Source: Marisediminitalea lipolytica
GTDB taxonomy: Bacteria; Pseudomonadota; Gammaproteobacteria; Enterobacterales; Alteromonadaceae
Direction: 5' to 3'
DNA length: 64,000 nucleotides
NCBI RefSeq assembly: GCF_001758465.1
Contig: NZ_MJIC01000009.1
Coordinates: forward strand, 327,768 to 391,767
Shown: positions 25,817 to 34,228 of the stretch, in pieces
Layout of the letters: every line of letters begins with the position of its first letter
How positions within the stretch are numbered: position 1 is the stretch's first letter
Position numbers and translations under genes: made by a program
Notes under the pieces: model-generated
Told to the model about the DNA's origin: nothing
Seen by the model: only the letters and a program-made list of their open reading frames with translations
Database searches by the model: none

Positions 25817-27478
25817 ATGAGTCTTAAAGATTTGAAAGGGTTTATAATTTCCAGTCAGGACAAAGGGATATTGCTTGCGTCAGGTGTCGGCGAAGAAAAA
25901 ACAGTACAAGCTTTAGTCAAAACACCTGCCTGGGTGCAGGAGGCCGTTAGTAAACGGATTGTGCCAATCGATACACAAGATTCGCGCTATATTGGATTAT
26001 TTGCGCCTAATGATGACAAATATATCCTGCTATTAATGGATGAAGCCAATGACGCAGTGATGGAATTCCTGCTTGGTGTGGATTTCTCTACCAACATTCT
26101 CGAACAAATCTTAACTGACCCCTACGACGCCATGGTTGTGGCGAACAGGCAGGGGCGACTGGCTTATTTGTCGCCGGTGCATGAAAAGTTTTTTGGCCTC
26201 AAACACGGCGAAGCCATTGGCGCTAAGGTTACCGACGTTATCCCTAATTCACGGCTGTGTGACGTGATCAAAACCGGCGTTGCCGAAGTGGGCCAGGTGC
26301 TGCAAATGGGCGATACCCAGCGGGTTACCTCGCGTCATCCTATTCGTCGTGACGGTGAAATAGTGGGAGCCATTGGCCGTGTTATGTTTAAGGGCCCCCA
26401 GCAAATCGAGAAAATGTCGCGCAAAATTACCGCATTGGAAAAGCGTCTTGCTGAATACGAACGCGAGTCCAAATCAGACAAAGTTAAAGAAAAATACCTC
26501 GATGCCATCATTGGCCAAAGCCTCGCGATTGAAGCGGTACGCCGCCAGATCAAGAAGGTTGCCGCACTTGATGTGCCGGTACTTATTCAGGGTGAGAGTG
26601 GCACGGGTAAAGAGCTTGTGGCGCGGGCATTGCATATGTACAGCCAGCGAAGTGACAGCAACCTGGTTACGGTAAACGCTGCAGCACTGCCAGCCACGCT
26701 GGTTGAAAGCGAGCTGTTTGGTTACGAAGCGGGTGCCTTTACCGGTGCTCATCGTAAAGGTCGTCCGGGTAAGTTTGAACAGGCTGATGGCGGTACTATT
26801 TTCCTTGACGAAATTGGTGATATGCCGCTGGAAGTGCAATCGAAATTATTGCGCGTACTGCAGGAACGAATTGTTGAGCGGGTTGGTGGTGATAAGCCAA
26901 AAAGCGTCGACTTCCGCCTGTGCAGTGCAACTAACCACAACCTGGAAGATTTGGTAGAAGAAAACAAATTCCGTCTGGACTTGTTCTATCGTATCAGCCC
27001 GGTGTGCATCACCCTGCCAAGCCTGGAAGAACGGAAAGAAGACATCCCGTTACTGCTGCGTCACTTCATGCAGGAAATGGCCGACAAGTATGACAAGGCC
27101 AATGTAGAGGTAGAAAGCAATGTCGTGGACTATCTGATGTCACGCCGCTGGCCGGGGAATATCAGACAGCTGCGCCATGAAGTGGAACGGGCCTTTGTGT
27201 TTGCCGAAAATGGTGTGTTACGCATCGAAGATTTCGGCGGTGAGTCCGGTGGCAGCCGCAGCTTTGGCGCGCAACCGCAAAACCGTAATAACCGCCTGAC
27301 CGGTGGCGGGATGACCGACGGCACGATTAAAGAAGCCACCGCCCGTGTAGAGCTGGAAATGATCAGCGATTGCATGGTGCGCTTCCGTGGTAATAAAAAG
27401 AAGGTGGCAGACCATCTCGGGATTTCACGCTCCTATCTCTACAAAAAATTAGAAGAACTCAATATCCACGAAGACTAG
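25817..27478 (+). CDS. sigma54-dependent enhancer-binding regulator with PAS domain
   Basis: 553 residues. An N-terminal region of ~90 residues is unrecognised and may bind the effector. Then a PAS-like domain (DPYDAMVVANRQGRLAYLSPVHEKFFG, ~95-195), a coiled linker (~195-230), and the AAA+ domain: Walker A GESGTGKE near 259, the sigma54-contact loop GAFTGA at 306-311, Walker B GGTIFLDEIGDMPL, and WPGNIRQLRHEVE. A Fis-type helix-turn-helix ends the protein (GNKKKVADHLGISRSYLYKKLEE). It has no receiver domain, so it probably senses a pathway acid or acyl-CoA directly. It activates RpoN promoters, eight of which lie in this window. The gene has no clear sigma54 site of its own. Confidence 0.92.
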   Translation: MSLKDLKGFIISSQDKGILLASGVGEEKTVQALVKTPAWVQEAVSKRIVPIDTQDSRYIGLFAPNDDKYILLLMDEANDAVMEFLLGVDFSTNILEQILTDPYDAMVVANRQGRLAYLSPVHEKFFGLKHGEAIGAKVTDVIPNSRLCDVIKTGVAEVGQVLQMGDTQRVTSRHPIRRDGEIVGAIGRVMFKGPQQIEKMSRKITALEKRLAEYERESKSDKVKEKYLDAIIGQSLAIEAVRRQIKKVAALDVPVLIQGESGTGKELVARALHMYSQRSDSNLVTVNAAALPATLVESELFGYEAGAFTGAHRKGRPGKFEQADGGTIFLDEIGDMPLEVQSKLLRVLQERIVERVGGDKPKSVDFRLCSATNHNLEDLVEENKFRLDLFYRISPVCITLPSLEERKEDIPLLLRHFMQEMADKYDKANVEVESNVVDYLMSRRWPGNIRQLRHEVERAFVFAENGVLRIEDFGGESGGSRSFGAQPQNRNNRLTGGGMTDGTIKEATARVELEMISDCMVRFRGNKKKVADHLGISRSYLYKKLEELNIHED

Positions 27479-27603
27479 TCGTGGGGTTGTAGCTGACTGA
27501 GCCACTGTCTGTGTGTACTTCACATTGTGTTTCTCAAGGTCATAACCCACCACGGTCGTTTTTGTGAAATGGGTTATTACAGCAAGTAGTGTGGAGACAA
27601 AAC

Positions 27604-28857
27604 GTGAAGATAGGCTATGTGGGACTCGGTGCAATGGGTAAGGCTCTGGCTACCCGGTTGGTTCAGAATCATGAACTGCTGGTGTGGGATTTAAATCCTG
27701 AAGCCAGAGAACAATTGGTGGCAGCAGGCGCAGAGTCTGCCCGTTCACTGGTTGATTTAGGCCAGCGCTGCGACGTTATCTTTTTATGTTTACCCAAAAG
27801 TACTCACGTTGAAGCCGCGCTGTTTGGCAAAGATGGCCTGTACATGCATGTTAACCCCGGTTCAGTGATTATCGATCAAACCAGTGGCGTACCGGCTATG
27901 ACTCTGGCCTTCAGTGAAAAACTCGCTATTCGTAATATTGCGATGTTGGATGCGCCCGTAGCCGGCGGTGTGCCCGCCGCAGAAGCGGGTACCATTACCA
28001 TAATGGCATCCGGAGACAGCGCCAGCTTTAACCGGGCAAAACCGGTTTTGTGTGATATCAGTCCTAAGGTCTTTCATTGTGGTGAGCGAGTGGGCTCGGC
28101 ACAAATGGTGAAATCTATCAATAATCTGCTTAATACAGCCAATCGTATGATGACGCTGGAACTGGCGGCAATGGGCCGGGTAATGGGCTTGTCGATGGCG
28201 GAAATTGTCGAGAGCGGCAATCGCGAAGCAAGCCAGAGTTTCCTTACCGCGCGATTACTGCCTGGGATTGCGGAGGGTAAACCAAGTACTGACTTTGCCA
28301 TTGAGCTGATGGTAAAAGACACCAATATGGCCAGCGATTTCGCTCATGCCCACGGTACCGCTATGCCGGTGTGTGAGATGGGCCGCGGCTTTTTAAATAT
28401 TGGCCTGCGTTCCATTGGGCCGGACGCCCGTCTGGAAGATCTGATCCCCTTTGTGCAAAACATGTTTGGCGTTGAATACTGCGGCGCTGATACGCATGGT
28501 TCACAGGATAATGCCGCGGTGTTGTCCGAAGCGTTTGCGGCTTGTCATCAGGTTATCGCTTTTGAAGGCTTATTACTGGCGAAAAAAGCGGGGCTGGACC
28601 TCAACGAGTTCTGCAATGTGATTAATGCTGGCTCTGGCGCGTCCGCAGCGGGAAATGCCTTGTTCGCGGCGGTATTAGGCCCCGACGAACCTCATGGGCT
28701 GTTCTCTATCCGACAGCTGCATCACTCTATTCAGCCACTCACTACGCTGGCGCGCCAACACCAGTTGCCGGCACTGATGCTCAATCAGGTCTGTGCGGCG
28801 TTGACAGCAGCGGTAGATAAAGTCGGTGAAAATGGCTGTTTTACGCAGCTTCTGTAG
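27604..28857 (+). CDS. 3-hydroxyisobutyrate dehydrogenase-like NAD-dependent enzyme
   Basis: 417 residues from the GTG at 27604 (GGAG eight bases upstream, protein starting MKIGYVGLGAMGKALA); an upstream in-frame GTG at 27589 adds five residues. Seen: the Rossmann loop GYVGLGAMG, DAPVAGGVPAAEAGTITIMASGD (substrate signature DxPVSGG-like), and VKSINNLLNTANRMM with the catalytic Lys region. The usual family length is near 300; here about 120 extra C-terminal residues form a second helical domain, as in longer beta-hydroxyacid dehydrogenases. An inverted repeat ATAACCCA...TGGGTTAT lies upstream. The substrate is unknown. Confidence 0.8.
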   Translation: MKIGYVGLGAMGKALATRLVQNHELLVWDLNPEAREQLVAAGAESARSLVDLGQRCDVIFLCLPKSTHVEAALFGKDGLYMHVNPGSVIIDQTSGVPAMTLAFSEKLAIRNIAMLDAPVAGGVPAAEAGTITIMASGDSASFNRAKPVLCDISPKVFHCGERVGSAQMVKSINNLLNTANRMMTLELAAMGRVMGLSMAEIVESGNREASQSFLTARLLPGIAEGKPSTDFAIELMVKDTNMASDFAHAHGTAMPVCEMGRGFLNIGLRSIGPDARLEDLIPFVQNMFGVEYCGADTHGSQDNAAVLSEAFAACHQVIAFEGLLLAKKAGLDLNEFCNVINAGSGASAAGNALFAAVLGPDEPHGLFSIRQLHHSIQPLTTLARQHQLPALMLNQVCAALTAAVDKVGENGCFTQLL

Positions 28858-28858
28858 C

Positions 28859-28874
28859 TGGCACCGTACTTGCA
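28859..28874 (+). promoter_or_regulatory. sigma54 promoter of the aldehyde dehydrogenase-thiolase operon
   Basis: TGGCACCGTACTTGCA is a full match to TGGCAC-N5-TTGCW with GG-N10-GC, starting two bases after the previous stop codon. Transcription would start near 28885, leaving a leader of about 110 bases. It is the best promoter match in the window. Confidence 0.85.
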
Positions 28875-28993
28875 CTTATACACGTTATAAACGTCTAAAT
28901 ACCAAGCGTATTTATCCGAGATTCATGGTTTGGCCGCAATCTGACAGCGGCCAGCCACACATTCATCACTGCCGAAACAGGTTCTGATAGCTT

Positions 28994-30412
28994 ATGAGAC
29001 ACTATGGTCAATTCTATATTGATGGCGAATGGGTAAATCCCATTGAGTCCCGTCCTTTTGAACTAAGAAATCCCACCACCGAAGAAGTGTTTGCAACGGT
29101 TGCGTTGGGTTGCCCTGCCGATGTCGACCGTGCGGTCACTGCCGCCCGTCGCGCATACAAAACGTTTTCGTTAACGACACCTGCAGAGCGAATTGCCTTA
29201 CTGGAACGCATTGCTGAGGTGTTCTCTGCCCGTCGCGACGAAGTACACGCAGCGCTCACCGAAGAAATGGGCGCGCCGGTGAGTTTAAAGGCGCAGATTG
29301 ACTCATCGGTTAATGCGATTCGCCAGGCCATCAAAACCCTGGGTGACTACCAGTTCGAAAGCCGCGAAGGACGTTTTATTATCCGTCACGAAGCCATTGG
29401 TGTAGCCGGACTGATTACACCGTGGAACTGGCCGATTCAGTTGTTGTGTAACAAGTTATCTTCATCATTAGCCGCCGGTTGTACCAGCGTGGTGAAACCC
29501 AGTGAATTTACCCCGGTCAGTGCGCTGGTGTTCGCCGATATTCTGCACGAGGCTGGTGTACCGGCGGGTGTATTTAACTTAGTTAACGGTGACGGACCGG
29601 GTGTGGGCGAAGCTATCAGCGGTCATGATGATATCGACGTGGTGTCGTTTACCGGTTCAACCCGCGCCGGGACGCTTGTGGCAGCTGCTGCGGCGCCTTC
29701 GGTAAAACGCGTAGCCCAGGAACTCGGTGGTAAATCGGCCAATATCGTTATGCCGGGCGCTGATGTAGTCGCCGCTGCCGAATTTAACGTTACCCGTGGT
29801 TTTTCTAACAGCGGGCAGTCATGCCATTCGCCTACGCGTTTACTGGTGCACAAAAGCCAACTGGCAGAAGCTGAACAGGCGCTTAAGGATGCAGTAGCGA
29901 AACACGTTCGCGTTGGCGATCCAACCCTACCGGAAACAACCCATGGGCCAGTGGTTAATGCCGCGCAGTACGAACGTATTCAGGCGTACATTCAAAGTGC
30001 CATCGATGAAGGCGCGACCCTATTAACCGGAGGGCCCGGGCGTCCTGCTGGTATCGAGCGTGGTTATTTTGTGCAGCCGACTATTTTTTCCAATGTGACG
30101 CCGGATATGACCATTGCTCGCGAAGAAATTTTCGGCATGGTTACGGCAGTGCTGACTTACGAAACTGTTGACGAAGCAATTGAACTGGCTAACGACACAC
30201 CGTACGGCCTGGCGGCCTACGTGTTTGGCGACGATGACGAAATTCTTGATGTTGCCCGCGTAATGCGTGCTGGCCGCGTGTTTCTCAACGGCGCGCCGCC
30301 GAGCACTGAAGTGCCCATGGGCGGCTATAAGAAATCAGGCAACGGACGCGAAATGGGCGTTGCCGGTATGGAAGAGTATTTGGAAGTTAAGGCCATTCTG
30401 ACCAAAGGGTAA
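28994..30412 (+). CDS. NAD(P)-dependent aldehyde dehydrogenase
   Basis: 472 residues, normal ALDH length. Seen: TPWNWPIQLLCNKLSSSLAAGCTSVVKPSEFTP (cofactor site), FTGSTRAGTLVA, QELGGKSANIV with the general-base Glu, and NSGQSCHSPTRLLV with the catalytic Cys. It oxidises an aldehyde to the acid in the cytoplasm. An aldehyde would arise if the thiolase-like protein acts as a retro-aldolase, or from an upstream alcohol. Its sigma54 promoter puts it in the regulon; the thiolase follows after 32 bp. Confidence 0.9.
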   Translation: MRHYGQFYIDGEWVNPIESRPFELRNPTTEEVFATVALGCPADVDRAVTAARRAYKTFSLTTPAERIALLERIAEVFSARRDEVHAALTEEMGAPVSLKAQIDSSVNAIRQAIKTLGDYQFESREGRFIIRHEAIGVAGLITPWNWPIQLLCNKLSSSLAAGCTSVVKPSEFTPVSALVFADILHEAGVPAGVFNLVNGDGPGVGEAISGHDDIDVVSFTGSTRAGTLVAAAAAPSVKRVAQELGGKSANIVMPGADVVAAAEFNVTRGFSNSGQSCHSPTRLLVHKSQLAEAEQALKDAVAKHVRVGDPTLPETTHGPVVNAAQYERIQAYIQSAIDEGATLLTGGPGRPAGIERGYFVQPTIFSNVTPDMTIAREEIFGMVTAVLTYETVDEAIELANDTPYGLAAYVFGDDDEILDVARVMRAGRVFLNGAPPSTEVPMGGYKKSGNGREMGVAGMEEYLEVKAILTKG

Positions 30413-30444
30413 TCCTTAAGGTCACCAGTAAGCAGAGAACCATT

Positions 30445-31656
30445 ATGAGAGATGCTGTAATTTGTGAACCATTGCGCACGCCGGTAGGCGGCTTTGGTGG
30501 TGTATTTAAGGATGTCCCGGCAGCCACCCTGGCGGAAACGGTATTACGTGCATTAATGACACGAACCGGCATCGACCCGGCACTGGTTGAAGAAGTGATC
30601 TTTGGCCAGTGTAACCCTAACGGTGAAGCTCCGGCGATTGGCCGTATTGCTGCGCTGGACGCCGGATTGGGCGTGCATGTACCGGGTGTTCAGGTAGACC
30701 GACGCTGCGGCTCGGGTTTACAGGCCGTTATCGATGCCTGTATGCGGGTACAAACCGGCGCGGCTGAACTGCTGATTGCTGGTGGTGTGGAAAACATGAG
30801 TCAGGTAGAGCATTACGTGGTTGGCGCACGTTGGGGCCTGCGCGGTGATTCGTCGCCCATGTGGGACCGTCTGGTGCGCGGGCGTATCACTTCGGGTGGG
30901 CGCGACCATCCTATTGCCGGCGGCATGATTGAAACCGCCGAGAACCTGCGTCGCGAGTTAAATATTAGCCGTGAGGCTCAGGATGAACTGGCCTTTACCT
31001 CACAACAACGGGCCAAGGCCGCTATCGAAAATGGTTTGTTTAATGACGAAATGGTACCGGTTGAAGTGACCAAACGCGGTAAGACTACCGTTGTGGATAC
31101 CGATGAACACCCGCGTCCGCAAACCTCACTAGACGATCTAGCGGGTTTGCGTGCGGTACGCGCCAAACTCGATGACGGCGCAACTGTTACCGCCGGGAAC
31201 GCCAGTGGGCAGAATGACGGCGCTGCGGCCTGTATCGTTACCACCCGTGAAATGGCCGAAAAGCTTGGTCTGAAACCCCTTGGTCGTCTGGTAAGTTGGG
31301 CGGTAACCGGTCTTGAACCTGAGCGTATGGGATTAGGCCCTGTGTCCTCATCGCAAAAAGCGCTGGCCCGCGCTGGCTTATCACTTAAAGACATCGACCT
31401 GTTGGAAATAAACGAAGCCTTTGCCGCACAGGTACTGGCATGTACGCAAAGTCTGGGACTTGGCCAGGACGACTTCGCCCGCCTTAACGTAAATGGTTCG
31501 GGGATTTCCCTGGGTCATCCGCTGGGGGCAACTGGTGTGCGTATTCTGGCGACCATGCTACGCGAAATGCAGCGTCGTGATGCACGTTATGGCCTGGAAA
31601 CCATGTGTATTGGTGGTGGACAGGGCTTAGCGGCTATTTTTGAGAATCTTAAATAA
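30445..31656 (+). CDS. Acetyl-CoA acyltransferase (thiolase)
   Basis: 403 residues. The three thiolase signatures are intact: VDRRCGSGLQAV with the acylated Cys, NEAFAAQV plus GSGISLGHPLGATG with the His, and CIGGGQGLAAIF with the proton-donor Cys near the C-terminus. It cleaves 3-ketoacyl-CoA to acetyl-CoA and a shortened acyl-CoA, ending each beta-oxidation turn. It contrasts with the Cys-less thiolase-like protein at 22640. It is the second gene of the operon from 28859; the repeat array follows. Confidence 0.92.
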   Translation: MRDAVICEPLRTPVGGFGGVFKDVPAATLAETVLRALMTRTGIDPALVEEVIFGQCNPNGEAPAIGRIAALDAGLGVHVPGVQVDRRCGSGLQAVIDACMRVQTGAAELLIAGGVENMSQVEHYVVGARWGLRGDSSPMWDRLVRGRITSGGRDHPIAGGMIETAENLRRELNISREAQDELAFTSQQRAKAAIENGLFNDEMVPVEVTKRGKTTVVDTDEHPRPQTSLDDLAGLRAVRAKLDDGATVTAGNASGQNDGAAACIVTTREMAEKLGLKPLGRLVSWAVTGLEPERMGLGPVSSSQKALARAGLSLKDIDLLEINEAFAAQVLACTQSLGLGQDDFARLNVNGSGISLGHPLGATGVRILATMLREMQRRDARYGLETMCIGGGQGLAAIFENLK

Positions 31657-32458
31657 CGGTTAATAATACTCGTCATCCTTGCGATGCCAAAAATACCCGT
31701 CATTCCCGCATGTTTTTAGCGGGGATCTCCTCAAAAGGCTGACTCGTCTGAAACGACCTTTTTTGAACGAGGTAGCCACGCGGAAAGTGGCGTAAAAGGG
31801 CGATTGAAGACCCTGATATCATGTTGGGATATCCCGGATATTTGCTATGCAAATTCCGGGAAGACGGTGTGATTTGGGTTGTGATGGTCACAAAAAACAA
31901 CCGTCACTCCGCTATGTCTCAAATATCCGTCATCCCCGCGAAGGCGGGGATCTCCTGAACAGTCTGATTCACGTGAAACTACTTTTTGTACGATGTAGCC
32001 ATACGGAAAATGGCATTTAAGGGCGATTGAAGACCCTGATATCATGTTGGGAGATCCCGGATATTTGCTATGCAAATTCCGGGAAGACGGAGTTAACTTG
32101 GGTTGTGTCTGTTCGGAAAAATACCCGGGAAGGCGGGGATCTTCTGAACAGTCTGACTCACGTGAAACTACTTTTTGTACGATGTAGCCATACGGAAAGT
32201 GGCATTTAAGGGCGATTGAACACTCCGATATCATGTTGGGAGATCCCGGATATTTGCTACGCAAATTCCGGGAAGACGGAGTTAACTTGGGTTGTGTCTG
32301 TTCGGAAAAATACCCGGGAAGGCGGGGTGATTTGTTCTGTGTTGATTACGAAAAACAACCGTCATTCCCGCGATATTTCAAATATCCGTCATCCCCGCGA
32401 AGGCGGGGATCTCCTGAGCAGGCTGGCTCATGTGAGACAACTGTTTTTTCGCGGCTTA
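31657..32458. repeat. Gene-less tandem repeat array with REP-like hairpins
   Basis: About 800 bp between the thiolase stop and the amidohydrolase stop hold three imperfect copies of one unit; the shared GATATCATGTTGGG starts at 31815, 32038 and 32227, so the periods are 223 and 189 bp. Each copy carries a hairpin built from CCCGGATATTTGC and GCAAATTCCGGG. Copies are separated by pieces with the palindrome CCCCGC-GAAG-GCGGGG (31934-31949 and, complete again, at 32393-32408) followed by ATCTCCTG. Copies 2 and 3 are nearly identical and copy 1 has diverged. The frames on the minus strand are repeat by-products, not genes. The GC-rich palindromes may act as transcription stops between the convergent genes. 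Confidence 0.8.
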
Positions 32459-33466
32459 TTAATCAATCTTATAAATTGCTTTGGCGGTACCGGCAAACAA
32501 TTGTTGTTGTTCGGTCTCTGAATAGCCTCTTAAAATGTATTTGTAGGCATTGAGGGCCTTAACGTAGCCGCTTGAACGTTTGTCCGGCGGGAAGTTGCTG
32601 CCGTACATGCAACGCTCAACACCAAAGATTTCAATCACCGATTCCACGAAGGGTTGCCAGACCGCAGCCAGTTCCTGATAGGTGGCTTCATCCGGTCGCT
32701 GAATAAAATCAAAGCCCCAGGTAGGCATGCCTAAACCGCCGAGTTTGCAGGCCACATTGGGCCGTTTAGCCAGTTCGGTGAGATTCCCTTTCCAGCGCGT
32801 AATCGCGGCGGCCTTTTCTTCCGGTGTCATATCCACTAACACCAGTCCGCCCATGTTGTTGAGCACGATTTGCAGGTCCGGGAACTGGTCGGCCAGAGCC
32901 GTAATGGCAGGTAGCGATGGATCGTAAATCGCGGCATCAAATATCAGTGAGCGTTTATCCAGTTCGGCCAGCCCTTTCACAAAGTTAGGATTATCCAGTA
33001 CGCCTGAGGGCGGTCGTCCGCTCATAATAAACTGAAATGGCCGCTCATCAGGGTAATCCAGAGTGACATGGCGGATGCCACGGTAACGATCTGGTGCGGC
33101 AGCCATGGATTTATCCAGCAGTTCGCCAACCGCATGGCCATGGGTCAGGTCCGCATGGCCCACAATCGCTGCTGCGACTTTACAGTTACCATAGCGACCA
33201 CCGGCGGTCATCGCGGCGATGCCATTGGCAAATTCAACTTCTCCCAGCGGGCGCATAACCTCTGGTCCATCAGTACGGATGAAGGCCCTGGTTTCACTGT
33301 ATACAGAAGCGATAACGTTGTGTCCGCCCTGTGCGTCAGCCAGATATTCATCCAGCATGTAACGAATATGCGGTAAATCGAACAGGTGAAAGTGAGAATC
33401 TATAATGGGTAAATCAGGCAGCAATATTTCCTGGCCAGAATTTTCGGCGCTTGCGGTGGTGCTCAT
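32459..33466 (-). CDS. Amidohydrolase-2 family metal hydrolase
   Basis: 335 residues from the ATG at 33466, chosen because AAAGAGAG precedes it; the longer frame to 33592 would include the promoter region. Seen: DSHFHLFDLPHIRYM with the first metal-binding H-x-H near residue 26, GIRHVTLDYPDERP, VLNNMGGLV and YGSNFPPDK with the C-terminal Asn/Asp region of PF04909. Such TIM-barrel enzymes are lactonases or decarboxylases. It is divergent from the cupin gene and has a sigma54-type promoter, so it belongs to the regulon, perhaps opening a lactone. The reaction is not known. Confidence 0.83.
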   Translation of the reverse strand: MSTTASAENSGQEILLPDLPIIDSHFHLFDLPHIRYMLDEYLADAQGGHNVIASVYSETRAFIRTDGPEVMRPLGEVEFANGIAAMTAGGRYGNCKVAAAIVGHADLTHGHAVGELLDKSMAAAPDRYRGIRHVTLDYPDERPFQFIMSGRPPSGVLDNPNFVKGLAELDKRSLIFDAAIYDPSLPAITALADQFPDLQIVLNNMGGLVLVDMTPEEKAAAITRWKGNLTELAKRPNVACKLGGLGMPTWGFDFIQRPDEATYQELAAVWQPFVESVIEIFGVERCMYGSNFPPDKRSSGYVKALNAYKYILRGYSETEQQQLFAGTAKAIYKID

Positions 33467-33503
33467 AATGCTCTCTTTATTCTTAACTAAGTGGTTAAGC
33501 GGA

Positions 33504-33519
33504 TGCACAGAATATGCCA
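33504..33519 (-). promoter_or_regulatory. sigma54-type promoter of the amidohydrolase gene
   Basis: The minus strand reads TGGCATATTCTGTGCA with GG-N10-GC; the start would be near 33494, about 28 bases before the ATG. A weaker plus-strand match (TGGTTAAGCGGATGCA, 33492-33507) overlaps it, uses the same GC step and points to the cupin gene. Confidence 0.55.
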
Positions 33520-33606
33520 CGGGCAGGCGCGTAGCAATAAGCCGGCACACGTGTAATTGGTGTAAAACTTGCTGCGTATAGGAATAAACCATAATGAGGA
33601 AATTTA

Positions 33607-33999
33607 ATGAAAGTCATTCAATCTGGCTCGCAGCCATCCAGTCAGGGCACTGATGAAAACTTTACTGGTGCAGTGCGCCGCGACCCTTTAGTAGTGGCGG
33701 ATGAGCCTGGTCGGGTCGCTACCGGCCTGGTGACCTTTGAGCCTGGCGCCCGAACTCACTGGCATGTGCATCCGTTAGGGCAGATTCTGGTTATAACTCA
33801 GGGCTGCGGCTGGGTGCAGGCCTGGGGCGAGGAGAAATACGAAGTACGCGCGGGTGATGTGGTGTGGATTTCGCCTCACGAAAAGCATTGGCATGGTGCG
33901 TCTGATACGACTGCTATGAGCCATATTGCGATTACCGAAGCGTTAGACGGCAGTGCTGTTGAATGGCAGGAGCCGGTGACTGATCAGCAGTTCTCTTAA
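33607..33999 (+). CDS. Small cupin, GtHNL-like manganese type
   Basis: 130 residues, one cupin barrel. Seen: GARTHWHVHPLGQ and SPHEKHWHGA. The metal ligands would be His53, His55, Gln59 and His94, with His96 and His106 nearby; these numbers coincide with those I recall for the manganese hydroxynitrile lyase GtHNL of Granulicella, whose fold and GCGWVQ strip also match. Other relatives are annotated as carboxymuconolactone decarboxylase-like cupins. GAGGAAA precedes the ATG. It is divergent from the amidohydrolase and between regulon genes, so a C-C lyase or isomerase step is possible; no nitrile chemistry is suggested by the neighbours. Confidence 0.75.
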   Translation: MKVIQSGSQPSSQGTDENFTGAVRRDPLVVADEPGRVATGLVTFEPGARTHWHVHPLGQILVITQGCGWVQAWGEEKYEVRAGDVVWISPHEKHWHGASDTTAMSHIAITEALDGSAVEWQEPVTDQQFS

Positions 34000-34009
34000 T
34001 GTCTTTATA

Positions 34010-34038
34010 TACGACAGCGGCACTGTGCTGCTGTCGTA
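34010..34038 (+). terminator. Hairpin after the cupin gene
   Basis: A 9-bp perfect stem TACGACAGC/GCTGTCGTA with an inner GCAC-T-GTGC extension follows the cupin stop by 10 bases. It has no strong U-tract. A second inverted repeat, AGTGTC/GACACT (34038-34058), overlaps its end. Confidence 0.55.
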
Positions 34039-34139
34039 GTGTCTTTCATGACGACACTATTGTGTGTCGACAACACGCTAAACCCTCTCATTGCCCGTCT
34101 TAAACCCGCCAATTGCTTAGATTTTATCTATTTTTCATC

Positions 34140-34155
34140 TGGCTTGCTTATTGCT
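34140..34155 (+). promoter_or_regulatory. sigma54 promoter of the SDR gene
   Basis: TGGCTTGCTTATTGCT with GG-N10-GC, close to the 22500 site. The start would be near 34166, about 63 bases before the ATG. TGTC-N9-GACA (34040-34056) and TGTCGACA (34065-34072) upstream may be regulator sites. Confidence 0.72.
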
Positions 34156-34228
34156 ATCAATGCTCTGAACAAATTTTTGAGCGGTGCTATACAGGCATCG
34201 GTCAGTTAAATGAATAAGGGGATAGTGA

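Noticed and set aside
31700..32264. Minus-strand frames with repeated KYPGSPNMIS-type peptides
   Set aside because: They follow the DNA repeat unit, lack ribosome sites and match the kind of spurious proteins produced by REP-like repeats.
31657..32458. CRISPR-like array
   Set aside because: Units are about 200 bp and few, without short constant repeats and unique 30-40 bp spacers; no cas genes are near.
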